Origin: Bauldia sp.
GTDB lineage: Bacteria; Pseudomonadota; Alphaproteobacteria; Rhizobiales; Kaistiaceae
Assembly: GCA_026126065.1 (NCBI GenBank)
Contig: JAHCJY010000003.1
Location: 496,001-560,000, forward strand
Reading direction: 5' to 3'
Length of the DNA: 64,000 bases
Below, in pieces: positions 42,896 through 51,793 of the stretch. Below the pieces are notes generated by a model. It was not told where the DNA came from and ran no database searches. It saw only the letters and a program-made list of their open reading frames with translations. Numbering within the stretch: the stretch's first letter is position 1; the number at the start of each line of letters is the position of its first letter. A program made the translations under genes and the position numbers.

Positions 42896-45420
42896 CACGC
42901 TGCGATCCGTGGGAACAGATGGATCACCACCAGGGCGACCAGTCCCTGGCCGGCGGCATAGAGGACGAGCAGGCGGCCGACCTCGAAGCTCAGCCGGCGC
43001 TCGGCGTTGATCCGGCCGACCAGAGCCTTCGCGACGAGGAGGCCGGTGACCACGGCCAGCGCCAGCGCGAGCAGCGCCTGCCCGGAGGCGATGACGAACA
43101 CCGCCGCGCCGTAGGCGCTTCCCGATGGCGTAACCCCGGCATCGGCGAGATTCCAGATGTCGAGGGCGGACGCGGCGAGGAGGGCGATCGCCGAAAGGCC
43201 CATCCCGAGCGATGGCAGCACGCCGGTCCCTGTGCCGGGCCGCGGCAGGAACCGGCCGGCGGCGAGGAACAGTCCCGCGGCCGCGACCAGCAGCAGCGCC
43301 GAACCCGCCACCCCTCCTGCCGAGGTCGGCGCAATGCCGGCCGGCGGCCACGCGGCGTCGGTGATCCAGAGATAGACATACGCAAACAGGAGGCCGGCGA
43401 AGATCGCCGACAATACGAGCATCAGCACCAGCGTCCCGAGGCGGGCGTGCGAGTGCCGTCCCGCGATGTCGATCGGCAGGTTGATCCCGCCGCCGATCGG
43501 CACGGCCGGGCGCGGCCCGCGATCGGCGCCCCACATCCACACCAGGATGCTTGCGACGGCGATGAGCCCGCAGATCGCGGCGATCGTCGTCGCCTTCACC
43601 GTCAGCAGCAGGAAGAACGCGGCGGTGAAAAGGGCCGCGACGACGGGCGACCAGCCGGGGCCGGGCAGCGTGAGGATGTATTGCGGCCGCGCGTCCACGG
43701 TGCTCGTGACGATCGTCTCGCGGTGGCCGGTGGCGGTGTTCGGCAGGTACCACGCGCCGGCCTCGATCTCGTTCGCGAGCGTCTCATCGGCCCACAGCGG
43801 CTCGCGCCGCTCCACGCGTGGAATGCTGCGGAAGCCGTTGATCCCGGTCGCGACCCATTCCAGCGTGCCGGCGCCGTAAACATTGCCGGCCGTCTTGCGC
43901 ATGGTCGGCCGGAAATTCCGCGTCAGGTCCACCAGGAAGAGCAGCACCGACGCCGCGATGATCACGGCGCCCAGCGACGACAGGAGGTTCAGCCCGCCCC
44001 AGCCGAGTGCTTCCGGGTACGTGTAGACGCGCCGCGGCATGCCGACGAGGCCGGTGAGGTGCATCGGCAGGAAGGTCACGTTGACGCCGGTGAAGAAGAG
44101 GATCGCGACGATCCGGCCCGTCCGGTCCGAAAGCGCTTTCCGGCTCACCGCCGGCGTCCAGTAATAGATCGCGCCGAGGAACGGCATCACCATGCCGCCG
44201 ATGAGGACGTAATGGAGGTGCGCCACGATGAAGAACGTGTCGTGGACCTGCTGGTCGAACGGCACGATGGCAACCATGACGCCGGTCAGTCCGCCGATGA
44301 CGAACACAAGGAGCGCGCCGAGCAGGAAGAATGCCGGTGCGCTCGGTCGGAACCGGCCCGAGGCGAATGTCGCGATCCAGGCGAACACCTGGATGCCGGA
44401 CGGGATCGCCACCAGCATCCCCGCCGCCGAGAAGAACGCCATCGCGATCCGCGGCAGGCCGGTCGCGAACATGTGGTGGACCCACAGGCCGAAGCTGATC
44501 AGCCCGGTCGCGGACAGTGCGAGGACGACGAGCCGGTAGCCCACGAGGCCGTGGCGGACGATCGTCGGCACCATCATCGAGACCATGCCCGCGGCCGGGA
44601 GGAAGATGATGTAGACTTCCGGGTGGCCGAAGAACCAGAAGAGGTGCTGCCACAGCAGCGAATCCCCGCCGCGCTCGGCGATGAAGAACGGCCAGTCGAA
44701 TGCGCGCTCGAGTTCGAGCAGCAGCGTGGCCACGATCATCGACGGGAACGCGAAGACGATCATCGCGCCAAACACCAGCATCGCCCAGCCGAACACCGGC
44801 ATGCGCCCCAGCGTCATTCCCGGCGCGCGGGTGCGAAGGACGCCGACGATGATCTCGATGGCGCCGGCGATGGCCGAGATTTCGATGAAGCCGATGCCGA
44901 GGAGCCACAGATCGGCGCTGATGTCGGGCGTGAACTCCATGCCCGACAGGGGCGGGTACATGAACCAGCCGGCCCGCGGCGCTACATCGAGGAACAGGCT
45001 TCCGAGGAAGGCGGTGCCGCCGATGAAATACGCCCAGAACGCGTAGGCCGACAGGCGCGGGAAGGGGAGGTCGCGCGCCCCGAGCATGTTCGGGAGCAGC
45101 AGCACGCCCACCGCCTCGACTGCCGGCACCGCGAACAGGAACATCATCACCGTGCCGTGCATGGTGAAGAGCTGGTTGTAGAGGTCGGGCGAGACGACGT
45201 CGCTGTCGGGCAGAGCGAGCTGCGCACGTATCAGGAGAGCCAGGATGCCGGCGAAGATGAAGAAGAAAACCGCCGTCGAGACGTAGTAGAGGCCGATATA
45301 CGAGTTGTTGATCTCCGACAGGACCTTGATGCCCTTCGGCGCGGCCCAGGCGCGGCGGAGCGCCTCCTCCTCGCCCGGCGGACGCGGCAGCGCGTTGGGA
45401 AGATCGCGCACGGCCGTCAT
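42895..45420 (-). CDS. ctaD: Cytochrome c oxidase subunit I-III fusion
   Basis: An 841-residue fused CoxI and CoxIII. The subunit I part (to about 560) has the haem ligand H88 (FTMHGTVMMFLF), the CuB motif with His-Tyr pair GHPEVYIIFLPAAG, VHHMFATG, and HDTFFIVAHLHYV with the haem a/a3 His residues. After a linker, 600-841 carries subunit III helices (HARLGTLVLMLVLSAIFAGL, VVIHLFPRIA). Such fusions occur in caa3 oxidases. It is the terminal oxidase that reduces oxygen and pumps protons. The ATG overlaps the coxB stop (ATGA). Confidence 0.95.
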   Translation of the reverse strand: MTAVRDLPNALPRPPGEEEALRRAWAAPKGIKVLSEINNSYIGLYYVSTAVFFFIFAGILALLIRAQLALPDSDVVSPDLYNQLFTMHGTVMMFLFAVPAVEAVGVLLLPNMLGARDLPFPRLSAYAFWAYFIGGTAFLGSLFLDVAPRAGWFMYPPLSGMEFTPDISADLWLLGIGFIEISAIAGAIEIIVGVLRTRAPGMTLGRMPVFGWAMLVFGAMIVFAFPSMIVATLLLELERAFDWPFFIAERGGDSLLWQHLFWFFGHPEVYIIFLPAAGMVSMMVPTIVRHGLVGYRLVVLALSATGLISFGLWVHHMFATGLPRIAMAFFSAAGMLVAIPSGIQVFAWIATFASGRFRPSAPAFFLLGALLVFVIGGLTGVMVAIVPFDQQVHDTFFIVAHLHYVLIGGMVMPFLGAIYYWTPAVSRKALSDRTGRIVAILFFTGVNVTFLPMHLTGLVGMPRRVYTYPEALGWGGLNLLSSLGAVIIAASVLLFLVDLTRNFRPTMRKTAGNVYGAGTLEWVATGINGFRSIPRVERREPLWADETLANEIEAGAWYLPNTATGHRETIVTSTVDARPQYILTLPGPGWSPVVAALFTAAFFLLLTVKATTIAAICGLIAVASILVWMWGADRGPRPAVPIGGGINLPIDIAGRHSHARLGTLVLMLVLSAIFAGLLFAYVYLWITDAAWPPAGIAPTSAGGVAGSALLLVAAAGLFLAAGRFLPRPGTGTGVLPSLGMGLSAIALLAASALDIWNLADAGVTPSGSAYGAAVFVIASGQALLALALAVVTGLLVAKALVGRINAERRLSFEVGRLLVLYAAGQGLVALVVIHLFPRIAA

Positions 45421-46403
45421 CTGAGGCTCGCCAGATAGACGGCGATGGACCGCAGCGTCGGCCCGTCGAGTTCGTCGAAGGATGGCATGCGCGCTCCCGG
45501 CTTGATCGCCTGCGCATCGGTGACCCACGCCGCGAGCGTGCCGGCATGGTTCGGCAGCGTCCCCGCCGCGATCGTGAGGCGGCTCCCGACGTGCGTGAGA
45601 TCCGGGCCGATCGTGCCTGCGGCGGCCGTACCCCGCACCGCATGGCAGGCACCGCAGCCGGCGGCGACGAAAGCGCCGTGCCCGGCGACTTCCTCCTCCG
45701 TTTCCGGCTGGCGCGCATCGCCTCCCTCGGCGGCGAACCACGCGCCGAAATCCTCCGGCGTCTCCGCTCGCGCCATGAAGGCCATCAGGGCATGCTGCGT
45801 GCCGCAGAATTCCGCGCACTGGCCGCGATAGATGCCCTCGCGCTCAGCGAGGAGGGTTACGGTGTTGGTCCGGCCCGGGATCAGGTCGATCTTCCCCCCG
45901 AGCGCCGGCACCCAGAACGAGTGGATCACGTCGGCGCTCTCGAGCTCGAAGCGAACCGGCTGGCCCACCGGCAGCCGGATCTCGTTGGCCGTTTCGAATG
46001 CCGGCGAGCCGTCGGGCGCGAGATAGGCGACGCGCCACCACCACTGCTCGCCCGTCACCCGAACCGTGAGCGCGGCCCGGTCCTCCTCCGCGGCGAGTTG
46101 CCGGTCGAGCACGAAGCCGTAGGCGAGAAGGGCGGTCAGGACCACCGCGGGCAGGACCGCGCCGAGGGCAATCACCATTCGGGGACTGGCCAGCCACGCC
46201 CCTTCGGCGCGGCTTCGACGCACCGCACGCCACGCCAGCACCACGACGAGGACGCAGACGAGCGTGGCGCCGATCGTCATCGCCACGCCGAGGTCGAATA
46301 CCATCCCGGCATTGCTCCCCGCCGGGTCGAGCGCCGACTGGATTGGCGTGCAGCCGGCAAGCGCAAGCGCGAGACCGGCGGGAAGGCCGCGGACGCGCGT
46401 CAT
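45417..46403 (-). CDS. ctaC: Cytochrome c oxidase subunit II fused to cytochrome c (caa3 type)
   Basis: A 328-residue lipoprotein (lipobox LALAGC, C18) with two membrane helices (about 35-58 and 75-98), a cupredoxin domain carrying the CuA site CAEFCGTQHALM (197-208, with H161 in DVIHSFW) and a C-terminal cytochrome c with CGACH (250-254) and Met ligand in GARMPSFD. This is the electron-entry subunit of a caa3 oxidase. The ATG overlaps the stop of the small cytochrome c gene upstream; coupled on both sides. Confidence 0.95.
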   Translation of the reverse strand: MTRVRGLPAGLALALAGCTPIQSALDPAGSNAGMVFDLGVAMTIGATLVCVLVVVLAWRAVRRSRAEGAWLASPRMVIALGAVLPAVVLTALLAYGFVLDRQLAAEEDRAALTVRVTGEQWWWRVAYLAPDGSPAFETANEIRLPVGQPVRFELESADVIHSFWVPALGGKIDLIPGRTNTVTLLAEREGIYRGQCAEFCGTQHALMAFMARAETPEDFGAWFAAEGGDARQPETEEEVAGHGAFVAAGCGACHAVRGTAAAGTIGPDLTHVGSRLTIAAGTLPNHAGTLAAWVTDAQAIKPGARMPSFDELDGPTLRSIAVYLASLR

Positions 46404-46771
46404 CTGAGCGACGCCAGGAATGCTGCGACGTCGATCGCCTGGGCTTCGCTGAGCGGCATCGCGGGCATCGCCGTGCCCGGAACGAGCGAAGGCGCATTCC
46501 GTACGAAGGCCGCCAGCGTGCCGGGATCGTTCGGCAGCGTGCCCGCAATGAAATTGCGATTGCCTAGGCCCGCGAGGGACGGCCCGACCGTCCCGTCGGC
46601 TGCGCGGATTCCCGGGATCGAATGGCACGCGCCGCAGGCAAGGGATGCGACGGTCGTCCGGCCGTCCTCGGCATCGCCGCGCCCGGCGTCAGCGCGCGCG
46701 ACCGGCGGCTTGTCACAGCCCCAGAGGAGAGCGAGGGCGGGGAGGAGGGCAAAGGCTGTTGGCAGGCGCAT
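46400..46771 (-). CDS. Mono-haem cytochrome c lipoprotein of the oxidase operon
   Basis: A 123-residue lipoprotein (lipobox LLWGC) with one cytochrome c domain: CGACH haem site and likely Met ligand in TAMPAMPL. The domain closely resembles the c-domain at the end of CoxB (both continue to GTxGPxL, AGTLPN, then DVAAFLASLR or IAVYLASLR), suggesting duplication. First gene of the oxidase operon, overlapping coxB by ATGA. Likely the direct donor to, or a subunit of, the oxidase. Confidence 0.9.
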   Translation of the reverse strand: MRLPTAFALLPALALLWGCDKPPVARADAGRGDAEDGRTTVASLACGACHSIPGIRAADGTVGPSLAGLGNRNFIAGTLPNDPGTLAAFVRNAPSLVPGTAMPAMPLSEAQAIDVAAFLASLR

Positions 46772-46884
46772 CGGTCCGTTCCTCGCGGGCCGTATCCGGA
46801 CGCAATGCAGCGATCGAGCGAAGGTTCCCGTCCGGAACAAACCGGCGCGCCGCCAAGTTGCATCCCCATGGTGCGGGAACTCCG

Positions 46885-47985
46885 ATGAGCAGGCGGCGGC
46901 GGTTCGTCCTCGGCATCGCCGGATTGGTCGTGGCCGCGATCGTGGCTGCCGCAGGGTTCGTGTGGGGTGGCTTCTACAGCGTCGCCGCGTCGGCCCCCCA
47001 CAACCGCGTCGTGGAGTGGCTCCTCGACATCGGCATGCAGCGGTCGGTGGTCGCCCACGCGCCCGAAACGCCGCCGCCGGCGCTCGACGATCCTGCCCTT
47101 ATTGTTGCGGGTCTCCGTCACTTCGAACCGAACTGCGCGCCCTGCCATGGTGCGCCGGGCATCCTGCCCGAGCCTCAGACCCGCGCGATGCTCCCGGTGC
47201 CGCCGGACCTTGCCACCAAGATCGACCGGTTCAACGACAACGAATTGTTCTGGATCATCGAGAACGGCCTCAAATACACCGGCATGCCAGGCTGGCCGGC
47301 CGCGGGCCGCGACGATGAGGTCTGGGCGGTCGTGGCCTTCGTGCGGCTGTTGCCGGGCATGACGGCGGAAGCCTTCGATGCCCTCGCGGGCAGTCCCGCG
47401 CCGGCAGCCGGCGCGGGGGTCGCAACGCTCGTGGCCGAGGGACCACCCGACGCGGACATTGCCGCCTGCGCACGCTGCCACGGAATGGATGGTGGAGGGC
47501 ACCCGAGCGGTGCCTTCCCGCGGATCGCCGGATTGCCCGCCGCCTACATCGAAGCCGAACTCGAAGCCTTCGCCACCGGCCGGCGTCCGAGCGGCATCAT
47601 GGCGCCCGCAGCTGTAGCGCTGTCCGCCGCGGAGCGCGCCGCCGTCGCCGCCTATTATGGCGCGATCATTCCACCGCCGGTCCCGGCCGCCCCGCCCGCC
47701 GATGACGCGGCATCCGCCATGGCGGGCGCGCTCGTGGCCACCGGCGACAATCGTCGCGCCATCCCGCCCTGCGCGTCCTGCCACCTTCAGCCGGGTGTCG
47801 ATGCCCCGCCGCTCACCGGCCAGTTCGCGAACTACCTCGAGGCGCAGCTCCGCCTGTTCCGTGCCGGCACACGCCGGGATCAGGTCATGACGACGATCGC
47901 GTCGTTGCTGACCGACGCCGAGATCGCGGCGCTTGCACAGTGGTTTGCAGCTTCCCCGCCGGCCGTTCCGGCACCGATGCGATGA
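46885..47985 (+). CDS. Membrane-anchored tri-haem cytochrome c
   Basis: A 366-residue protein with a basic start and one anchor helix (about 8-29), then three cytochrome c domains with haem sites CAPCH (84-88), CARCH and CASCH. The first domain resembles one-haem donors (MPGWPAAGRDDEVWAVVAFV); the other two match di-haem c4-like domains (GGGHPSGAFPRIAGLPAAYI and QFANYLEAQLRLFRAGTRRD). Divergent from the oxidase operon across 113 bases, so probably coregulated. It can link quinol or dehydrogenase electrons to the oxidase. The last 101 bases overlap the convergent CDF gene. Confidence 0.9.
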   Translation: MSRRRRFVLGIAGLVVAAIVAAAGFVWGGFYSVAASAPHNRVVEWLLDIGMQRSVVAHAPETPPPALDDPALIVAGLRHFEPNCAPCHGAPGILPEPQTRAMLPVPPDLATKIDRFNDNELFWIIENGLKYTGMPGWPAAGRDDEVWAVVAFVRLLPGMTAEAFDALAGSPAPAAGAGVATLVAEGPPDADIAACARCHGMDGGGHPSGAFPRIAGLPAAYIEAELEAFATGRRPSGIMAPAAVALSAAERAAVAAYYGAIIPPPVPAAPPADDAASAMAGALVATGDNRRAIPPCASCHLQPGVDAPPLTGQFANYLEAQLRLFRAGTRRDQVMTTIASLLTDAEIAALAQWFAASPPAVPAPMR

Positions 47986-48919
47986 GGACGACGTCGGGGT
48001 CGTGGACCCGCCAGTCCACCTGCTCGGCGGTGTCGCGCACGATCCTGGCAAAGTCGTCGGGCAGCCCGGCGCCGGCGGGCGCGGTGATGTGAATGACGCC
48101 GGTCACCAGCCGGCCGTCCTCGCGGAACCGGACGTCGGCGGTGTCCACGAATTCGAGCGCCAGGACGGCCTTCCGCACCTTGCCGACAATCGGATCGGGC
48201 AGGTGTCCTTCGATCGTCGTCGGCCGCTCGTCCGCAAGGTCGCGGATCGAGCGCCCGACATGGGTGAATCCGTCGTGCAGGATCGCCACCGCAATGACGA
48301 TGGCCGCGCCGGAATCGACCCACCACCAGCCGATCAGGATGCCTCCGACCCCGAGGAGGGCTGCCACCCCGGTCATCCAGTCGGCTTTCTGCATGCTGGC
48401 GTCGGCCACCAGGACCTTGTCGTGGATCGCCCGCGCGAGCGGCAGCTTCAGCCGGCCGAGGATTACCGCCGGGATGGTGCTGTACAGGATCGCCGCCAGC
48501 ATCAGCCACGCCTCCGAAATGGCGGTGCCGAACACGACGACATTGCCGATCACCGGCCGCTCGGCGGCGAAGAGGGCAATCACGTTCTCGACGAACAGGA
48601 AGACGCCGAGGAGAAGCGTCGCCACCGCCCCGACGAGATAGGCAATGGAGACCGCACGGAACGTGCCGAAGGGGAACCGCCGACTCGGAGGCTTGCGCTC
48701 GATGCGAACCGCCACGAGGAAGGCGACGGCGGGCGCGATCGAGATGAGGTCCTCGATGAACGCACTTCGGACTGCCTGCGATGCGCCGGAGACGAGGAAG
48801 AGGGCGAGCGCCGACGACAGGAGGGCGCCGATGGTCACCCATTCCAGCCGTATGGCGCGCGTCCGGACCGCCGCCTTGTCGGGTGGCCAGCGGAACGGCC
48901 TCTTCTGCATGTCCGCCAC
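47885..48919 (-). CDS. Cation diffusion facilitator family transporter
   Basis: A 344-residue CDF-like inner-membrane protein with five or six helices (WVTIGALLSSALALFLVSGA, then SAFIEDLISIAPAVAFLVAV, where acidic residues occupy the expected metal-site helix), a second site DWMTGVAALLGVGG, and a cytoplasmic C-terminal domain. It probably exports divalent metal ions. The usual HxxxD metal site is partly altered (MQKADW), so metal choice is unsure. Start at GTG 48919 (GAGG 7 bases upstream); ATG 48910 possible. Its last 101 bases are antisense to the tri-haem cytochrome gene. Confidence 0.85.
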   Translation of the reverse strand: MADMQKRPFRWPPDKAAVRTRAIRLEWVTIGALLSSALALFLVSGASQAVRSAFIEDLISIAPAVAFLVAVRIERKPPSRRFPFGTFRAVSIAYLVGAVATLLLGVFLFVENVIALFAAERPVIGNVVVFGTAISEAWLMLAAILYSTIPAVILGRLKLPLARAIHDKVLVADASMQKADWMTGVAALLGVGGILIGWWWVDSGAAIVIAVAILHDGFTHVGRSIRDLADERPTTIEGHLPDPIVGKVRKAVLALEFVDTADVRFREDGRLVTGVIHITAPAGAGLPDDFARIVRDTAEQVDWRVHDPDVVLIASVPERPAGKLQTTVQAPRSRRRSATTRSSS

Positions 48920-49207
48920 TACACGACCTCGGCCACCAACGGCGCCCCCCGGGCGAACGCCGGGAGCCTACGCGCGTTCCGGCGGGACAGGAACCAAACG
49001 GGGCTCGCCGCGGTTTGAAACGAAAGAAACGTCGGGGAGTTAGTCACGGCCGCTCGCCTTCCACTCGCGATGCCGAGGCCACCGCTGCGCCGGATCGCGC
49101 GCGACACGGCCCCTTCCGTCAGCCCGACCGCCGCCGCGAGCACCTCTGGAACCACCGCCATCGCTCGGATAGGCATCATGCTATCCGGAACGGGAGAGGT
49201 ACGTTTG

Positions 49208-49609
49208 ATGGAACTGAAGCGCGGACGTCTGATCGATCACGTGCACCTTAGAACCCGAGACCTCGCAGCGAGTCAGGCCTTCTACACCGCGACTCTCGAA
49301 GCGCTCGGGATCCAAGTGACGGCGGGAGACGGACACTTCTTCGTTGACGAACTCTGGGTTGACCGCGGCGAGACTTCGAGCCGCATTCATCTCGCGTTCC
49401 AGGCGGCCGATCGCGCGGCGGTCGAGCGCTGGTATGCGGCCGGACTTGCTGCGGGCGGGCGGGACAACGGCGCGCCCGGCGAGCGCAACTATCACCCGGG
49501 CTACTACGCGGCCTTCCTGCTCGATCCGGACGGCAACAACATCGAGGCGGTCTTCCACGGCCCTTCGGAGCGGTCCGCCGAGGCGGTCGTGGTGCGGCCG
49601 CTCGGTTGA
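49208..49609 (+). CDS. VOC-superfamily (glyoxalase/bleomycin-resistance-like) protein
   Basis: A 133-residue single VOC domain: LIDHVHLRTRDLAASQAFYT (metal-ligand-type H11), SRIHLAFQAADRAAVERWYA, and FLLDPDGNNIEAVFHG with the C-terminal Glu ligand. Such domains form metal-binding dimers acting as lyases, dioxygenases or antibiotic-binding proteins; which one cannot be told. ATG 49208 has GAGAGG 8 bases upstream. Confidence 0.9.
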   Translation: MELKRGRLIDHVHLRTRDLAASQAFYTATLEALGIQVTAGDGHFFVDELWVDRGETSSRIHLAFQAADRAAVERWYAAGLAAGGRDNGAPGERNYHPGYYAAFLLDPDGNNIEAVFHGPSERSAEAVVVRPLG

Positions 49610-49849
49610 GATCCGCGGAACGGCCGTGCCCCAGCGCGTCCGTTCGGACGGACTCTCGAGCAGCCTCACAGACGGGTTTGGGGGCCCAACCGGACCAGGT
49701 CCGGGCACCACCTTGCCGAGGCGGCGCGCGCCGCGCTCGCCGCGGCGGTGCTCCCGTTCGTTGGCGAGTACCGCGCCGCCCGCGTGCTTCCTTGACCTGG
49801 CCCCGCAGACGCCTCATCGCTGGCGCGTTGCACGGCGTGAGGTACATGC

Positions 49850-50911
49850 GTGAGCCGCTACTGGTCCGAGCTTGCCCGGGGACTGTCGCCCTACGTTCCG
49901 GGTGAACAGCCGAAGATCCCGGGCCTGGTGAAGCTCAACACCAATGAGAGCCCGTTCGGGCCGTCGCCCCGGGCGCTCGACGCCATCCGGGCAGCCGCCA
50001 CGGACTCGCTCCGCCTCTACCCGGACCCGCAGTCGACGCGGCTCCGCGAGGCGCTGGCCCGATATCATGACGTGGCCCCGGAGAACGTCTTCGTCGGCAA
50101 CGGCTCGGACGAGGTGCTGGCCCACGCTTTCGTCGCCCTCCTCAAGCAGGGGGCGCCGGTGCTGTTTCCGGACGTTACATACGCATTCTACCCGGTGTAC
50201 TGCCGGCTCTTCGGCCTCGCCTACGAGACGGTCCCGGTCGATGACGACATGCGCGTGGATCCCGCCGGCTTTCTCGGTCGCGGCGGCGCCATCGTCATCG
50301 CCAACCCCAACGCGCCCACCGGGATGGCGCTGTCGCGGGCAGCGATCGCGAAGCTGCTCGCCGACCGATCAGACGCTCCGGTGGTGATCGACGAGGCCTA
50401 TGTCGACTTCGGCGCGGAGAGCGTGGTCCCGCTCGTCCGCGACCACCCCAACCTCCTGGTCGTCCAGACCTTCTCGAAGTCTCGCGCGCTGGCCGGGCTC
50501 CGCGTCGGCTATGCGATCGGGAACGCCGGCCTCGTCGAGGGCCTTGCGCGCGTGAAGGACAGCTTCAATTCCTATCCCCTCGGCCGACCGGCTGAGGCAG
50601 GCGCGGTCGCGGCCATCGAGGACGCCCCCCATTTCCAGCGCACACGGTTGGCCGTCATCGCCAACCGGGCCTCGCTTGCCACGAGCCTCGAAGGCCTTGG
50701 ATTCGAAGTGTTGCCGTCGAGCGCCAACTTCGTCTTCGCGCGTCACCCCGGGCATCAAGGCAAGGCGCTCGCCTCGGCCCTCCGCGATCGCGCAGTGCTC
50801 GTCCGGCATTTCGAAGGGCCGCGCGTCGACGACTACCTCCGGATCACCGTGGGCTCCGTCTCGGAACTGGTGCGTTTGACCGAGGCCCTGGCGGAGATCA
50901 TCGGGGCGTGA
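49850..50911 (+). CDS. hisC: Histidinol-phosphate/aromatic aminotransferase
   Basis: A 353-residue fold-type I PLP aminotransferase. The PLP lysine is K210 (TFSKSRALAGLRVGYAIG), with LNTNESPFGPSP, NANPNAPTG-like ANPNAPTGMALS and DEAYVDFG motifs; the end HFEGPRVDDYLRITVGS is HisC-like. It makes histidinol phosphate in histidine synthesis or acts on aromatic amino acids. No other his gene is near. Start is GTG 49850, with GAGG 7 bases upstream; no better ATG is in frame. Confidence 0.92.
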   Translation: MSRYWSELARGLSPYVPGEQPKIPGLVKLNTNESPFGPSPRALDAIRAAATDSLRLYPDPQSTRLREALARYHDVAPENVFVGNGSDEVLAHAFVALLKQGAPVLFPDVTYAFYPVYCRLFGLAYETVPVDDDMRVDPAGFLGRGGAIVIANPNAPTGMALSRAAIAKLLADRSDAPVVIDEAYVDFGAESVVPLVRDHPNLLVVQTFSKSRALAGLRVGYAIGNAGLVEGLARVKDSFNSYPLGRPAEAGAVAAIEDAPHFQRTRLAVIANRASLATSLEGLGFEVLPSSANFVFARHPGHQGKALASALRDRAVLVRHFEGPRVDDYLRITVGSVSELVRLTEALAEIIGA

Positions 50912-50912
50912 A

Positions 50913-50968
50913 GTGGTGACCGGAGGTAGAGTCGAGCGACGACCCCGACTTGCTCCACCGGCCACCAC
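50913..50968 (+). terminator. Possible terminator after hisC
   Basis: Inverted repeat GTGGTGACCGG / CCGGCCACCAC (10 of 11 pairs) with a 34-base loop that has smaller pairing of its own, directly after the hisC stop and followed by TCACTCTTT. Confidence 0.4.
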
Positions 50969-50981
50969 TCACTCTTTGGCC

Positions 50982-51206
50982 TCACCCCTCCCGCCAGCCG
51001 CGATGCAGCGGCTCGTCCTGGAGGCCGAGGTCGCGCCGCAGGTAACCGGAGATCGGCAGTTCGGAGGTCCGGCGAGCCTCCCGCCGCCGCAGCCGCCCGA
51101 GCGCCGCGCCGACGGCGGCCACGGTCGCTGCGACGGCGATCGAGATGCCGCCGATGGTCCTGGAATCCCGGGCGGATGCCCGGTCGTCTGTCCGTGCAAT
51201 AGACAT
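50982..51206 (-). CDS. Small membrane protein with a basic C-terminal tail
   Basis: A 74-residue protein with one hydrophobic segment (IGGISIAVAATVAAVGAALG) followed by a basic region (RLRRREARRT) and a C-terminal motif SGYLRRDLGLQDE that resembles the end of DUF1127-type small proteins. Probably a single-pass inner-membrane protein. The ribosome-binding site is weak. A perfect 14-bp palindrome lies 64 bases upstream. Confidence 0.55.
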   Translation of the reverse strand: MSIARTDDRASARDSRTIGGISIAVAATVAAVGAALGRLRRREARRTSELPISGYLRRDLGLQDEPLHRGWREG

Positions 51207-51269
51207 TGCCTTGCCGCGGTGGTCGTCCCACCCGCGGTCCCAAATTCGAAGATGAACAACAGACCCCGC

Positions 51270-51283
51270 GTCATGCGCATGAC
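51270..51283. promoter_or_regulatory. Perfect 14-bp palindrome GTCATGCGCATGAC
   Basis: Uninterrupted palindrome upstream of the small membrane-protein gene and of the terminator at 51494. Could be an operator for a dimeric regulator. Confidence 0.35.
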
Positions 51284-51363
51284 ATGCGCGGACGCTGGCA
51301 TCCGGGTGGCGTTGGAGGTGGGAAATTCCGCGACCGGCGAAGCCTATTGCCGGCCGATCTGCC

Positions 51364-51438
51364 CTACGAGCAGCGCCCGCTCATTCGAAGCCGGCGAAAG
51401 GGTCCCACACGGTACTGCGAAGGGTCATTGAAATTCAT
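51364..51438 (-). CDS. Candidate 24-residue small ORF
   Basis: The frame begins MNFNDPSQYRVGPF and stops after 24 codons. The reason to list it is the near-perfect ribosome-binding site AAGGAGGG 4-5 bases before the ATG, in a region with no other gene. No family recognised. Confidence 0.3.
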   Translation of the reverse strand: MNFNDPSQYRVGPFRRLRMSGRCS

Positions 51439-51493
51439 GCGGCCCTCCTTTCCTGCGAGGGGTGAAGCGGAAGGGCAGTCGTATAAGCCGGAT

Positions 51494-51529
51494 GCGGGCG
51501 ATTCGGAAGCCCGCGGGAAGATTTTTTTT
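51494..51529 (+). terminator. Rho-independent terminator without an obvious upstream gene
   Basis: Stem GCGGGC / GCCCGC with a 9-base loop, then GGGAAGA and eight T's on the plus strand. No plus-strand gene ends nearby (hisC stops 580 bases earlier), so it may end a small RNA. The rest of 51530-51793 is the opp operon leader. Confidence 0.55.
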
Positions 51530-51793
51530 GGGGCGGCCACGCCGTGTGGCCGGCTGGCAACATGCCAGGGCTCTTGCAACGAAGAGTGGCGGAATTTCGC
51601 CGTTCTTCTCAATAGGGGCCCGCGGCGGGCATCCGTGGTCCGCTTCTTGCGTTAACCCGTGTGACGGAATTGCGACCGACCCGGACTTTGGCGGGCTGGT
51701 TGACTGGCGCCAGAAGTCGTTTGCAGATTGAGCGGCCGGGCCCGGCTTTCTCCGGCAAGACGAGTGCAACGCCGCATAAGGAGAGCTCCAGAC

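Noticed and set aside
42919..45438. An 839-codon plus-strand frame opposite the oxidase subunit I-III gene.
   Set aside because: Extremely charged low-complexity translation; the minus strand has all haem and copper ligands.
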